Position numbers and translations under genes: made by a program. Positions 20,196 through 33,010 of a DNA stretch of 64,000 nt are shown here, piece after piece. The notes beneath the pieces are model-generated. The model worked only from the letters and a program-made list of their open reading frames with translations, did not search any database and was not told the DNA's origin. Source of the stretch: Corinectria fuckeliana (taxonomy: Eukaryota > Ascomycota > Sordariomycetes > Hypocreales > Nectriaceae); the NCBI GenBank assembly GCA_019137255.1, contig WPDH01000033.1:124001-188000 (forward strand). Direction: 5' to 3'. Position 1 is the stretch's first letter. The number at the start of each line of letters is the position of its first letter.

Positions 20196-23100
20196 AGAAG
20201 CAAAGGAAGCGGGGTGAGCCATGGTGGTTTTCGTACCTAGGCCGTGTGGAAATTAGCCGTCGTGGCTTTTGCGAGATGACGAAGTGACGGGGGCTCAAGG
20301 CAGCTGCGTTAATGTGTGGAATGTGCTTGGTTTCTGCATATGAATAACGTAATAATGGGTTGATACTGAATACCATGGCTGGAGAAAACGAAGTAATGCC
20401 TTGTTAAACTCAACTACAAGTCGGTCTTCTCTCGCTGCTGATCTGTGCGATGAAACAATGCATTATTACTTTATCATCTAACCTCTGCTCTGTTTTTAAT
20501 GCTTGCGATCACAATTGTACAAATAAAGGTACGTGAGTCGCCTAACTTCTTACTAGCTGATGACGCTCGTTGGTCGCTGTTGCGTGCTGCTGACATCTTC
20601 ACTTACTTCCAGGTGTTCAGCCACCAGGAAATGGCCTTAGATCAAGGGCATCGCTCAACGCATATCAGACTTTGTCATATGCGGGGCTTCAAGGTCTCAG
20701 TACTTCGTTACTCGTTTTTCGCTAAAGGCGTGCCTTGACCGTACATAAGTACGCAGGAAGATCTGATGCAAGTCAGCCGACTTCCTGTCTTGACCGTAAT
20801 TTTCGATGCAACGGTACACCATGTCCCAGATGCGAATGTGGAGAAATCTTCGCCAGGTGATCGTCGTGATGCACATTTCTATCACTCACCAGACCTCTGT
20901 TCTTTGTCTCTCATCGGGACATGTATCAAGACTTCGTTCCACTTTACAAACTACGCCCGAAGACTTTTGAAACTTGGTCATGGGGTGGAGGATTGACCTG
21001 ACAAGCAGAGTCACTAGGGTGTCTCCGTACTAATTCCATGTCTTGAAATCGCGGTCAGGGTTGGAGGTTTCTGCAACCTACCAGGTCACCAATCAGCATC
21101 CGGGAGGCTTCATTGTCTTATAAATGACCTAGACGGACAAGTCGCATGGCTTGAAAGCGTTTCATATTAAGTCCGTTCGGTCACGATCCCCTCCCTTCTC
21201 GCCAGATATGACGCCTTCTTAGCCATTGTGCTAGTTTATGGAGGCCAATGTTTTATTGCCAGGACTTCACACGTCTAATCGGCCCTCCTCTACATTGTCT
21301 CAGCCGTCATGATGGCGTCTTGACTTGTGGATCAGATTCTCCATGGCGGCTGCTGTGCATCAACAGTACGTGATGAGCACAAAGCGTCATTACATCTTCA
21401 CCGACGCTGTGAGATCGCCTATTGCAAGACATCCTCTTACTGGAGATGAATCTTGAACAAGTTACTGGCCTAGCAGGAGCTCCTATTGTTGGACGAAAGT
21501 CACTGCCCACCACCATGGGATGCATAATTCCGATTATGGGCTCCGCTATGAGCAGGCAACTCTCGTCTGTCTGAAACTTTAGACCCTACGGCTGTATATC
21601 TAAATCACTCAAACTGTTACATGTCAATCAGGCTCATATTCTTTTATATATTGAAAGGAATATCGTAAGTCTACCTTAACCTATAATTAGTTATTATACA
21701 GTGTAGCTATTGCATTTTCCAGTCATAGCAAAATGTAATGCGCACTACGCTAATGCGAAGTGCTAAGCTGGCCTAAATACTGAATGTGACAGTAGTCGTG
21801 GTTTGGTCTAAATATTTAGTCTGTATGGACAGTGGGCCTGATTAAGTGATTGAAGACTGGACTTCCAGATTACGGGGCTTCTCAATGTGACATATGATGG
21901 TGACAAGAGGTTGGAAATGCCCGAGCAAGCTTATTCAACTCACCAACAAGAGAGCAGTATTAAGACAATATCGTAGTATCTGGTTTATCGCATGCCACTC
22001 TTCTAGTGAAGCCCCTAGGTACCTTGGATTGCGCGACTAAACTCATGATGTTATTGAAACCATTAATTAAAGCCCTAGAGATGCATTGTACACTAAAAAT
22101 GGGACATGATCGTCGCTTACTCCAGCCAGGACTTGACCGAGCAAGTTTCACCGGGGAGGCAAGACTGCCATGTCAGTCAAGAAAAAAGACTCAGAGATTA
22201 CAGACGCACACGCCTTACCTGAAAGGAATCGCACCTTTCTCTATCACATGCCGGCATATGTGCAAATGAGGCGGGCAAGATGCGTCTATCCAAGTTGGTA
22301 GGTGGCAAATGTGATGCCAGACGTAGATCATATCGACGTGGGCGAGAACCAGACTATCGACGATATCTGATGTTGTAGTAGCGTATTGGTAGCTGAAAAA
22401 TAACCTTGCCAGTGATCTTGGAATGCTCAAATGTTGTATTTGTCATGGTTCGGGAAAAGCATCTTGCGTATAAGCACTGTTTCCACCTGGCCATGTAGGC
22501 CAACCACTCAGCCTTCGAAGCACGCCTGCGTGTCTCTACATGTTCCAGATATCATACGTAGCTTTTCAGCCTGGACGCAGAGCTACCTGTTCACAACAAG
22601 AGCATTCCTTTGAGGCGGGAGTATCATGTCCTCAATTGTGGGCCTTTGTTGGACATTGCCCAATGCACCCCTTTCCTCGTGAGAGAGGACGGATGCGAAG
22701 ACAGTCCAGCAGCAATGTCTCGCGGGATTCTCCATCATTAAAGACAGACTTACGGCAATACCCGAGAAGCTAGACTACTTCTGCCTTCCCTTTGCCTCCG
22801 GGGACTTAGCCTGATGGTTGCCAAGAGCAGATCCTATGAGGCTCGACCTTGGTGACTCTCCGCCTTTTCATTATGGTTGCATCTGCAATAGGCAAAACCA
22901 AGGCTCATTGTCGTGTCTGGGCCGTGAAGTTCAGCTCCATGACTCATGTACTTGGGCCTGTCTTGCTCGTTACGTCTTTGCCAAATTAAAGCTTGGCGGC
23001 AGCACGAGATCCGAAGGAAAGACTGGGCCAGAAGGCACAGGGTAGACCCAATGGCGTTACGGGACCCGAAAAGACAGCACGGGACGGCACAGAAGCCAGT

Positions 23101-24253
23101 TTTTTGAAGATGGCTGAGCAAGTTGAGGACAAGTTGACGATGATATTGCTGCAGCGCCAATCCTGACGCAATGCAGTGCCGATGGCGTGATATATGCACA
23201 TTGCCACAGCACACAACCATCAAACTTCCGATAAGTCGCAACGACGTGGTGTTGGGGAGGCAAGGAGGCTTCGGAGAATGCAAAGACTCCGGTAGACCTT
23301 GGCATGCTGCAAGGAGAGCCTGATTCGCCCCCAAATAGTCGCTTTGGCGATGGCCGAACTCGGGAGGCGAGCCTACCCTCCTCCGGTGGCTGATGTTTGG
23401 GCTGCAAATCACGGCTAGAAGCCGTTCGCTAGGTCCAATATGCGCCTAGGTTAACGGAATGGGCTGCATCCGCGCGGGGCCGCCCGGGCTTAGACCCAAG
23501 CCACAATAATGGTTCACCAGTTGCAACTTCAGCAACATTATTAAGCTTCGTGCAGCAACTGAAGGAGAGGTCAACGGATCACCCGGGCCAAGACTCGAAG
23601 ACTTTGTGGAGAAACTCAGTCTTAAATCTTCCGGGCTGGTCACACTCTTAATTCCCCAAGATGACGAATTTGACACCTAATCTACGGCTGTATGGAGTTG
23701 AGGGGTGAAGAACGGGCGATCAAAGATCAGCATCTGTTTCGGGGCCGATCCGATCTCGTAGATCCCCGGACCATTCGCACCCTTGCTTAATTGCCGCAGC
23801 GAGAATCGTATACGGCACACAACAATAATCAATGCGAGAAAACAGGAGATTGCAGGACCGAGACCGGATCCAAGACCAATATTGTCTCATCCAGCCGAGG
23901 CTTTGTCTCAGCTGCCTACAGCCCACAGTCGCGTACGTCGACGCTCCGGAAGCAAGGCAAATGGCGGTGGACGCTGGAATGTGCATCAAGCTTTGTGTGA
24001 ACTCTCAAGCTGTGCAACGAGGGAGGGCAAGAGGGGTACGAGTCAACCTAAAGCAGATTTGAGTCTTTGATCGGGAGCCTTCTTCCCGCGCCGATTACAT
24101 GACTGAGATGCATCTCGTTCGAGTATATATAGAGGACTGACCTCTCCGTGGAATGCCTGCTCATCACAGCAATCAATTGCCTGACATCACTCAACCAAGC
24201 CAAGCCCATCCACCACTTTCTATTCACATCCTCAAATCCGTCCAACTTTCATC
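20196..24253. other. 4-kb gene-poor stretch
   Basis: Only scattered short ORFs are present, the longest (22834-23412, minus, 192 residues) having no recognisable domain and no good start context. No long repeat, RNA gene or transposase was recognised. The stretch may hold diverged transposon relics that I cannot identify by eye. Confidence 0.45.
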
Positions 24254-24972
24254 ATGAAGTTCTCCAACGTTCTCTTCTTCGCCTCCGTGGCCTTGGCTGC
24301 TCCTGCTGCTACTGGCGAGCAAAAGAGACAGGGAACCACAGTCGCGGGAACCATCCTCAACACCGTGAACACGCTGGCCACGACTACGCAGTCCAACCTC
24401 AACCAAATCAGTGAGTCTTGAAGAATCACCAAACGCGAAATTCACCGGATTTTGCTAACATTCGTCTAGACAGCATTGTCACTAGCATCAAGGACAATGT
24501 CGGTGCCACGGTTTCTGTTGCCGTTCAGGCTCAGCTCAAGGCCAACCTGAACGCCATCGCTGCGGCTCTGCAGGCGGCCACTGGGGCCATTATCACGGCC
24601 ACCACAGGCGCCGTGGCCGGAACTGGCGGCCAAGTTCAAGCCTTGACCGATGAAGAGATCCAGAACCTCATTCTTGCTGCCGAGACGGCGGCCCAAATTG
24701 TGGGCAACATCACCACCACCCTCGCCAGCATCTCATCGAATATACCCCCCGCCCTGGCCACTCTCTTGATTGCCGAGACCAATGCCGTCAAGGCCCTCGT
24801 CAGCCCCTTCGTCATTCCCATTCTGGCTTTCCTGAACACCGTTCGCATCTCGGTCAACACCAGTGCCTCGCAGGCTGCCTCTCTTACTACTTCCCTCCAG
24901 AGCTTGATCCCCCTTGTGAGCCGAATCCTGTCGACTCTCGGCCTTTCAATTCTTGGTGTTCCCACAGTCTAA
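24254..24972 (+). CDS. Small secreted helical protein, two exons
   Basis: Exons 24254-24410 and 24470-24972 join in phase to 219 residues. MKFSNVLFFASVALAAPA is a clear secretory signal peptide, and a Lys-Arg pair shortly after (GEQKRQG) suggests Kex2 processing. The mature part is made of Ala/Thr/Ile-rich amphipathic helices with repeated spacing (AAALQAATGAII, LAAETAAQIVGNI, ATLLIAETNAVKAL) and no cysteines, so it is not a hydrophobin or a disulfide-rich effector. The composition recalls cell-wall or hydrophobic-surface-binding (HsbA-type) proteins, but I cannot confirm that family. A TATA-like tatatata lies about 130 bp upstream. Confidence 0.78.
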
Positions 24973-27971
24973 GTCTTCTTGGTGCGCCACATTGGCAACA
25001 AAAACAAGTGAGAAAAAGAAGGATCTTCGGGAGGTTATCTAAAACCGAAAAAAGCTGGAGAATTGATGAATTGAGTGAGGCTCAAACAGACATCGGGGGT
25101 AGGGGGCTTGGGCGATATTCGGTTTCATAACCATCATCATCAACTGAATCTAGTTTTAGTGTGGACGAATTACCCCACCATCAATAAACATCACGGTGCT
25201 TACCACTTTTGTTCGTGTGCCACGTCTGCTGCTAGACTATACAATAGAAGTGTCTACCCGAATACTTCCGCCATTTCTTCAAACCATGTCCATTTTTTAT
25301 GCTTCACAGTCTGTGGCATCATCTTGCCCAAAACACCTTGATTGCAGTTGACGCGATGGCTTGTCTTGCTTGAGGATCCGGAGGCGACAGGAGGTGGGTC
25401 GCGTGCGAGGCAATGAGTTCAAAGGCGTTGTGAGGGGATACAATGGTCGAGTGTTTACCACAGCAACGGAAAACAAAGACACCAAAACAATACATCCAAG
25501 GTTTAACACTGTGAGTTTCCTCGGCCTCGTCAAGCAATAGCGTGGTCAGTTGTCGTATGCAGGTACCAAACATCACAAAAACGCTGTCTTGCGTCTCAAA
25601 GCGAGAACGAAGCTGAGGTATTATTAAGTTTTTATCTAGCTTTATTCGATGTCTTGTCGGATAAATAAAAACAAAGCAGCAGATAATACATACCCAGTAG
25701 CATAAAGCATATAACTCAATTCCAAATGCTCTTGCCCATTCATAGCTTAGCATTGATCTCATGCCTAGAGGCCTGCTTTTGCAACCTGTCCACATCCTCT
25801 TTCTAACCTTGATCGATCAATGAAAGCTTGTACGGCATACAGTAGACATAAAGCGCGCAAAAGGTAAACCCGTTAGCCAGGTAACTACGTTGCAAAGCTT
25901 GACAAAAACAAATGAAGTTTAAATCGACAGACTCGGGATGCAGATCCAATGCGTGGTCGAGGGGAACATGAATTATCTTTTGCATGCACTCCGAGCCAGC
26001 ATAAACTTAGACTAACAGAACTTGTACCATCAGAACGAATGCAACAACTGAGTGGAATTGGCTACCTAGAATGGCGATTACCTTTCAGGATGCTCCAAAT
26101 CCTCTACTTGCCTATTAGTTCCTTCTCAAATAGATCCGGTCATTGCATAAACGCACAATATACAATTTGTACTCACAGATATAATTTACAGTACTCTGAC
26201 AGAACGTCGTTATTGATGTGCTCGAAGAAGCGCTTTCGTAGCGATCAGTCCGTTGTGGTTGAATAAAGGAAGCTGAACACTTTGCACAGCAATATTTAAA
26301 GGACCCAGCGGCATTCTCTTTGACGCTCCAACCTAGAAAGAGATGACTCAAGTCGAGCTGATGACAGCAGAAGTGCCATGTTTGCACATACAATTTGTTC
26401 ACGTTGTTATTTCCTCGTTGCAAGGCGTTGGTGACGCCTAGCTGAACGTTCTCTTGGAGATCAAGACGGCCATCGACACATGCACTTTGCAGCGGCAGAA
26501 GAAGGAATACGAGACGGCCGTGCAGGAGCAGATCTTGAAGGCCTACATCGCAAAAAGCGGCGAGGCTCAGAAACTCCACCAGTCCCTGAAGGGCTCCAGT
26601 CTGTATTGCCTAGCTTGAATAACACAATTACGCTGTTAGTGGCAGTGGCTCTCTGAACGAGTCAGAGTACCCTAACATGAGCTATTATGGGTGCCGGTGA
26701 ACTCTCTCAATGGTTCACCCAAACAGATGTGGCCGACCGGGTTTGGAATTCGCTTCAGTGGATTAACTAGCTTGCAGCATCTATGGGAAGCTGTAATCAA
26801 GGTGCTTCCTTCAGCCTGTGTTCAGAACATGCTATGCATTAAGGCGACTTATAGGCACACATTGATATCAGGACCACGAGATATGACTAGGCACTCGCTC
26901 TGTACACATACCACAATATGTACTCCTATTTGTCATGGCAAAATAACTCATTCTGATCTTCTTGTTCCGGTGATGGTAATGGTACGTAGTACCGGCAGCT
27001 TTCCACTGAAACAACACCTCTAGCCTTATTTGATGAGATTGATTTGTCACCTCACCTTCGCTGTTACCTTGGGCCATGAGTTGCTAGTCAATACCGGACC
27101 AGTCTAGTGCGCCAAGGCAATGCTGAACGGAGTATTTCTTTCCGTTTTGGAAAGGCTACTTGAAACTCAGTCAAGCCAGCTCTAACCAAATTCGCAAATT
27201 GTACTGGAGAATGGACTTAACCAGTAACGTGGCACATTTAAGCCGGGCTCATGGACTGCAAGCTATCTAGACAGTCAGTTGCGGGGTGCTCGTGATGCAA
27301 ATGGTACGCTCACTACCTCTGTAAACTGTCAAGACGCAAACATGTAGGGGGAGCCTCGTTCACCTTTCATAAGTTGCTGCGTTGAGGTGGTTGCTCTGCA
27401 AATGTGCGTGATGTAAGGTCGACTTGAGACAAGCCTGATCTGCAACTTCCGGCGGACCGCAGTGGGGAAAAGCCACCTCAAATAGCGTCACGACTTGGGG
27501 AAATCGGAGTGGTATGGTGAGCACCTTGCGGAATGCGTTGCTATACTGGTATGAGTCCCACTTGACGGACTGCCAGCAGCATCGAATGAGACATCTAAGA
27601 CAAGCGCCTCCAGGAACTTTGTTTTCGCAACCAGAAGAAAAGGTTCAAGCGTCTGTCGTAATCGGGAAAAAGGCTCGATCCTCGTAGATTGCAATGCCGC
27701 TTCCATAACATCATAGACTGTAGAGGCTCGATCTAATTTAGCTCTGGCCCGTTTTATGCTCTAGAACATCTGACTGACTGTTGACATGACTAAAGAATGG
27801 TGTTTTGGGTTTTCTTTTCTGCTCTGGGGTCATCTTAAAAGACTTTGTGCTTCATCGTCGATTCTTTCTCATTGCGAACTGCGAAGTGACTGTGTCAGTG
27901 CACTCTGTACACGTCCATATTCCTAAAGTCTTTCACCCAGCAATCCAACGTCCAGTTTTGATATCTAGAAG
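24973..27971. other. 3-kb gene-poor stretch
   Basis: No complete gene. A minus-strand ORF at 25319-25795 (158 residues) looks partly coding in its second half but has no recognised domain. A coding-like island on the plus strand is listed at 26443-26619. The rest is unremarkable. Confidence 0.45.
26443..26619 (+). pseudogene. Coding-like fragment, coiled-coil character
   Basis: The frame directly after cctag at 26438-26442 reads LNVLLEIKTAIDTCTLQ and then a Lys/Glu/Gln-rich helix (KEYETAVQEQILKAYIAKS), ending in a stop at 26619. Codon use looks like a real exon and an acceptor-like tag precedes it, but no matching upstream exon was found. It may be a leftover exon of a lost gene. Confidence 0.25.
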
Positions 27972-30474
27972 ATGTCAAGGAAGTCGACCATCACGGACAT
28001 TGTGATTCCTGAGCAGCTTCTACGAGCACCAACAGCAGACTTCCACCAACAGGGTCGCCAGAAGGAGCTCGAGCAATCCGCCGCGGAGCATGGTCCAGTT
28101 CGACAAGCGATTGATGCCCATTATGGCCAGATACAGCGAGGGAACGTCAACAGAACTCTCAGCATTGCCATTACTCGCCCCGAGTCTGCTCTTTTGGATG
28201 GAGGGCACAAGCTGAGAGGAAGCCAGTCCACTAGCACCGACGAAACCGCATCGGAAAACGAAATCAAGGTGCAGGTCCCTGCAATCGCCCATGCTCGGTT
28301 CTCCGATGATCCGTCAAGCCCAAATTTAACCCTTTTCAACTCCCTGAACGCCTATTCGATGGGCAGCAATAATTCCTCCGGCCTGCCGAATGAGTATACC
28401 GAGAAGGACCCGCACGCGCGAAACTCGTTCCATCCACGATGGTCAGACAATCTTCCAGTGCCGCCATCGGATGAAATGCGCGAGAGGTCTGGAAGCATCG
28501 TGCCGCCATCTATGCAGGGGGCAGCGCGAAGACTGAGTCGGGCTGTTCGTAGGAGCAGTATCTACGAAGTCTACGAGAAGGCAAAGGTTAGGAGCCTCCA
28601 TATGCGGCGTGAACGATGGGCCCAACTTCTATTCGAGTATACATTTTACGCTTTCCTGCTGGCCTTCGTGTACTTGGGCCTTATCGGACTGCCCCTCTGG
28701 AGAGGCGCGGTGTACTGGATATATTGGGTGGCGAAGCACAAATTCACCATGACAGCCGGGTTTACCATCACCCTTGGCATTGCACTTGTGTAAGTTTCTC
28801 GAATTGGACCTTGTGGTAGCCATCGAGTCTCAGTACTGACGCTCCTCTCAACACAGATACGCCTACGCACCCTTGTTCGTTCACTTCGAAAGCGATCCGC
28901 CACCAGCTCCCGACATCCCAAACACCGACCCAGCAACCAACTCCAGCATCCGCAAAACCGCGCTTCTTATTCCTTGCTACAAGTCCGCCACCATCGTCGG
29001 GGCAACTTTGGAGGCGGCTGTGAAGGTCTTTCCGCCATCGCACATCTTCGTCATTTCCAACGGCAACTCGCCGACTCCCCTAGACAACACCGAGGAAGTC
29101 TGCGAGCCTTATGGCATCACCCATCTTTGGTCGCCAATCGGGTCTAAGATCGTTGCGCAGTTCGTGGGATGCTACGCCGCAAAGGACTTTGACGATGTGC
29201 TTCTCATTGATGATGACTGCACGCTGCCCCCCAACTTCCCCGTTGTCGGCGATCGTCTGACTGGGAAGGTCAAGTCAATCGGCTACACGATCAAGAGTGT
29301 TGGTCCGAATGCATCGCGAGGCAACTTTTGCCAGCAGGCGCAGGATTTTGAGTACAAGTTGTCTGGTCTGCAGCGCGCCTTCGCCGGTGTAGTCGGTAGT
29401 GCAACATTCCCCCACGGTGCTATTGCGCTCTGGGACAGGGAATTTCTCATCAAAATCTTCCACGATCACCCTGGCTTCTCTGTTTCTGAAGATTGGTTCT
29501 TTGGTCACAGTTGTCGCCGGCTTGGCGGTCGGATCCAAATGTGCTCTGCTGTCTTCGTCGAAACTGAGACCCCCCCTGCCGTCTTCTTCAGCAGTGGAGG
29601 AAGCCGCGGCGGCTTTGGAGAAATGACCGTATTCAAGCAGAGGTTTCTGAGGTGGAACTTTTTTTTCGTCAGCGGCATGTGGTACAATATGGCCTACATC
29701 ATCGGCAGCTGGAAGCTGGGTTGGTGTGAGCCCGGGGCAAAGTTGTTTGTCTTCCAAGAGGTAAGGAGACATTTGTATCTTCAAATCCCGTAGACTGACA
29801 AACTATACAGGTTTACGAGACCCTTCTGTATCTGTTCACTCCCTTCATACTTCCCATATCCCTCGCGATCCGGCCCGAGCTATGTGGCTACCTCTTTGCA
29901 GGCACACTGGCACTGTACCTCGTCAATGCGCTCATCTTCAATGAAGTCCACCTGCGGCTCAAACATGAGCGTGTGAGCTGGGCTGTCCTACTTATATACT
30001 ACGTGAGTATCGAGTTTCCCTCGGAACTGTCTGAAAATTGCTAACGCGGCTCAGATGCCTTACAAAATCATCCTCACACTAGTCAACGTCGTCAGTTGCT
30101 ATTGGGCCATCTTCAAATACGGCCGCTACTTTGCCAACCGCCACCCCAAAGTCATTGAAGATGATAAAGCCGTTGAAATTGTTCTCCGCTTGGAGGAGAC
30201 CACTGATAAAGAACCGACTAGAGCGTCGAGGGCTTCTTCGCAGGGACGTAGGATGACGGTGACTACTGTTATCACGAAGATGAGCATATCAGAAGATATT
30301 CCAGTCCCGCCGTCGTTGCTTTCTCAAAATCAGTCCCCTCGCAGCCAATCCCGAGACAGTACCGTGGAGTTAAGGCCTAGAAAAATGAGTGTTCAATTTG
30401 CAGAATTACCTGTGGCTAGCTCTCCCGCAAATAAGTTCTCAAAGGAGTTTGGATCGATGGCAGAGGAGGTCTAA
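27972..30474 (+). CDS. Family-2 processive glycosyltransferase (polysaccharide synthase), four exons
   Basis: Exons 27972-28789, 28857-29760, 29811-30002 and 30055-30474 join in phase to 777 residues. After a 200-residue hydrophilic N-terminus come two membrane helices (around LLFEYTFYAFLLAFVYLGL and FTMTAGFTITLGIALVYAY). The cytosolic GT-A domain shows LLIDDDCTLPP (metal/UDP-binding Asp), SEDWFFGH (catalytic acidic motif) and QRFLRW (QxxRW of processive synthases). At least three further helices and an acid/Ser-rich tail follow. This is the cellulose/hyaluronan/Cps1-like architecture, and it resembles the fungal type-2 glycosyltransferase reported in Zymoseptoria and Fusarium to be needed for hyphal growth on solid surfaces. 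The polymer made is unknown. All motifs are intact. Confidence 0.9.
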
Positions 30475-30596
30475 TTATGACAAAGCTCTGATGGGCACTA
30501 CCATCAAAACCTCAAATAAGTCGTTTCGTCTTTCTGGCTAGTTAAAACTTAGAGGGCAATGCAAAATCTTGAACCCAAGCAAGCCTCGATGACGGG

Positions 30597-32541
30597 TTAT
30601 GTCGTGTTATTCCGCATCTCGACAGTTTCTACGGCCATCTTCTCCTCCAAGTGGATCTTGACATCATCTTCATGGACAATCTTGATGTCGCCGAATATCT
30701 CATCAATCTCCTCCAGAGATTTGCCTAAACGACGTCAGTCTTGAACTTGAAATAATAGGAAGCCGGCAAGGAGAAGTAACTTGAGAAAAGAACGTGGAGT
30801 GAAAAGGAAAAGGAGGCCCACTCACCCCTAGTTTCCGGGTATGCGAAGACAAACACGAGCGCGCATACGGCATTTGTAAGGATGAATAAAATCTGCGTGG
30901 CTAGTAAGTGATGTCTTTGTTTTCACCAGAAGTGTCTGAACCCACATAGTATTTCCAGCCCACGTCTGCGAGCGCAATGGGCGAGCATTGAGTGATGATG
31001 AGACTGATTGAGTAATGGATAACTTGCACAATAGCGTTAGCTTTAGCCCGCAGCTCCGTAGTGAAGACCTCGGGGCTACAAGGGTTCGTCAGCACAAGAA
31101 CCAGAGGGTTTCCCGTCAAACTTACGGAATGATCCAAGTCATTGGACCAAGCAGAGCAGAGTAGTTTGCGGAGACGGCAAATATGCAAGCAATGAGACCC
31201 CTTTGAGCAGCGGTATTTGTCGGCATACCAGGACGGGCTGGGAATATCGCCGCTATGATGGTGATGATCATGTAGCAAATGGATAGAAGTGAGGAGCTGA
31301 ATACGAGAATCTTCCTGCGAGCAATCCGGTCCACGAAAAATAAGGAGGCAAAACAGGCTATGGGTCCAACAGACCCGTAAAGTCCGCTGACAAGGAGCTG
31401 TCGGTCTTGGTCGAATTGGAGAGTCGCATAGATGGCCGTTTGATAGTACTGCACAAAAGAAATGCCGGAGAGCATGGCCGCGGCCCATACAAAGGATCCC
31501 ACGAAGAGGCGGTTGCGGAAGGTAGAGGTTCGGAAAAGGTCCGCCCATGATAGTCGACGTTGTGCCTGCGTTTCTTCCGAGATGTTGATGTGGATTAACG
31601 TAAACTCGGTGTCACACCATACTTCGTTGGTTCCGTCGTAGTGGTAGCTGAGGAAAGCCTGTCTGGCCTCATCGTGGCGGCCTTTGAGCAACAGCCATCT
31701 CGGCGAGTCGCTGAGAAACAGCACGCCAACACCGAGTAGGAGAGCCGGGATGCTCTGGAGGGCGAAGCCAAGCCTCCACTGGTTCGAGCTATGCCAGCGA
31801 CCTTCGCCCACGCCTGTCCACAGCGCCACGAAGAAGCCCCAGGCGACCACTTTCCGGAATTAGCCCCTGAGCAAGGCTTCCCATACTCTTGACTTACTCA
31901 TTTGATTAACGGCATTGATCTTTGCTCGTTGGTGTGTCTGGGCGGATTAGCAAGCAAGAGACGTCCAGTGTTAGACGCATGTCGCACCTTTGCAATCTCA
32001 GCACCGAAGACGGGAGCGACACCCGTGATGGTTCCCACAGCGAAGCCAACAAGAAGGCGACCTGTTATGACTATAGAAAAGTCAGCTCTCCCTTTGTGGC
32101 TGTTTTCGAGGCCACTCACGCATCGCCATATGAGCTGCCCCGGCCATCAAGGCACCGCCCAGAACACCCCAGATACATCCAAATGCAATGGCTTTGCGTC
32201 TACCCAAACAATCGCTAGTGATTCCCACAGATGCACTACCAAGCCAAGCTATGTATAGATCAGCACGTAGAAGTTACAAGGTAGAATCCGTATTAATCAC
32301 CCCCGGCCTGATAAATAGATACAATAGCACCTCGAAGAGGTGGATCAGGATTGCCGAAGTGGTTTAGAAAGGAGGTCAATGCCAGACTTGGCGTTATAAT
32401 TCCGGAGTCACTGTGATGGTATCAGTCTGCTGTTTAAAGTGCCTCAGCCTTGATTTGTCCTTACTACCCGTATAGGAACCCACCAAGTCCCAAAAATATG
32501 GCGGTAAGAAAGGGCTTATCCAGCCAGGAGTGGTGCTTCAT
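30597..32541 (-). CDS. MFS sugar transporter, nine exons
   Basis: Exons on the minus strand are 32541-32468, 32410-32301, 32248-32120, 32070-31988, 31937-31898, 31849-31126, 31075-30946, 30892-30826 and 30724-30597, in phase, giving 494 residues. It is a sugar-porter family protein of the plasma membrane. Visible are GLGGFLYG in helix 1, GRRKAIAFG after helix 2, the SDSPRWLLLKGRHDEA signature after helix 6, VDRIARRKIL after helix 8, IIPPEVFTTELRAKANA and PETRGKSLEEIDEIFGD at the end. The usual YD after helix 1 reads GDSG here, one residue short of most homologues, at the junction with an unusual gtagta donor; the first intron border is the least certain. It is divergent from the P450 at 33011, 469 bp away. 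Confidence 0.9.
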
Positions 32542-33010
32542 AGCTGGTAACCAAGCTCTGCTTAAACAGACCCGAAGATGCCAACCAAAGGAGAAAGCAT
32601 TGAACTTGTCAAATCAAATAAAAAGCAGCATCTGCCTGAAGCACATATCTAAGTCCAGGATAATTATACCCGGTCAATCCCAGGTCCCAGCACGCTAAGG
32701 CCTGTCAACCCCCGCACCGAGCAACTCGCTTATGACTCCATTTGGTTAAGAAAGTTGCGGGGTAAGATGCATGTCAAATTAGTACATCAATCTAGTCATC
32801 CGCCCAGACTTTGCAGGCCGCGGTATGAGGTCGCAATATAGACTTGGGCGGGGTTGGTTTGAACATGCAGATAATCTCGGCAGTTGACATGGCAGATGAA
32901 AGGGTGAGCTGACCTTGAGCAGAAAAGCGCAGCTCGAGTCTAGTCTTCAACCCAGAAGAGCAACTCCTCGATGGCCATCTTCCTCAACTTTTCTTTTCCC
33001 AGCACTAGAA
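32542..33010. promoter_or_regulatory. Intergenic promoter region of sugar transporter and P450
   Basis: 469 bp between divergent start codons. No clear shared element was seen beyond scattered CGG and pyrimidine tracts. Confidence 0.4.

Noticed and set aside
22834..23412. 192-codon minus-strand ORF
   Set aside because: No domain, no good start context, other ORFs overlap it; treated as chance.
25319..25795. 158-codon minus-strand ORF with partly coding look
   Set aside because: No recognised family and no supporting exons; mentioned only in the spacer description.
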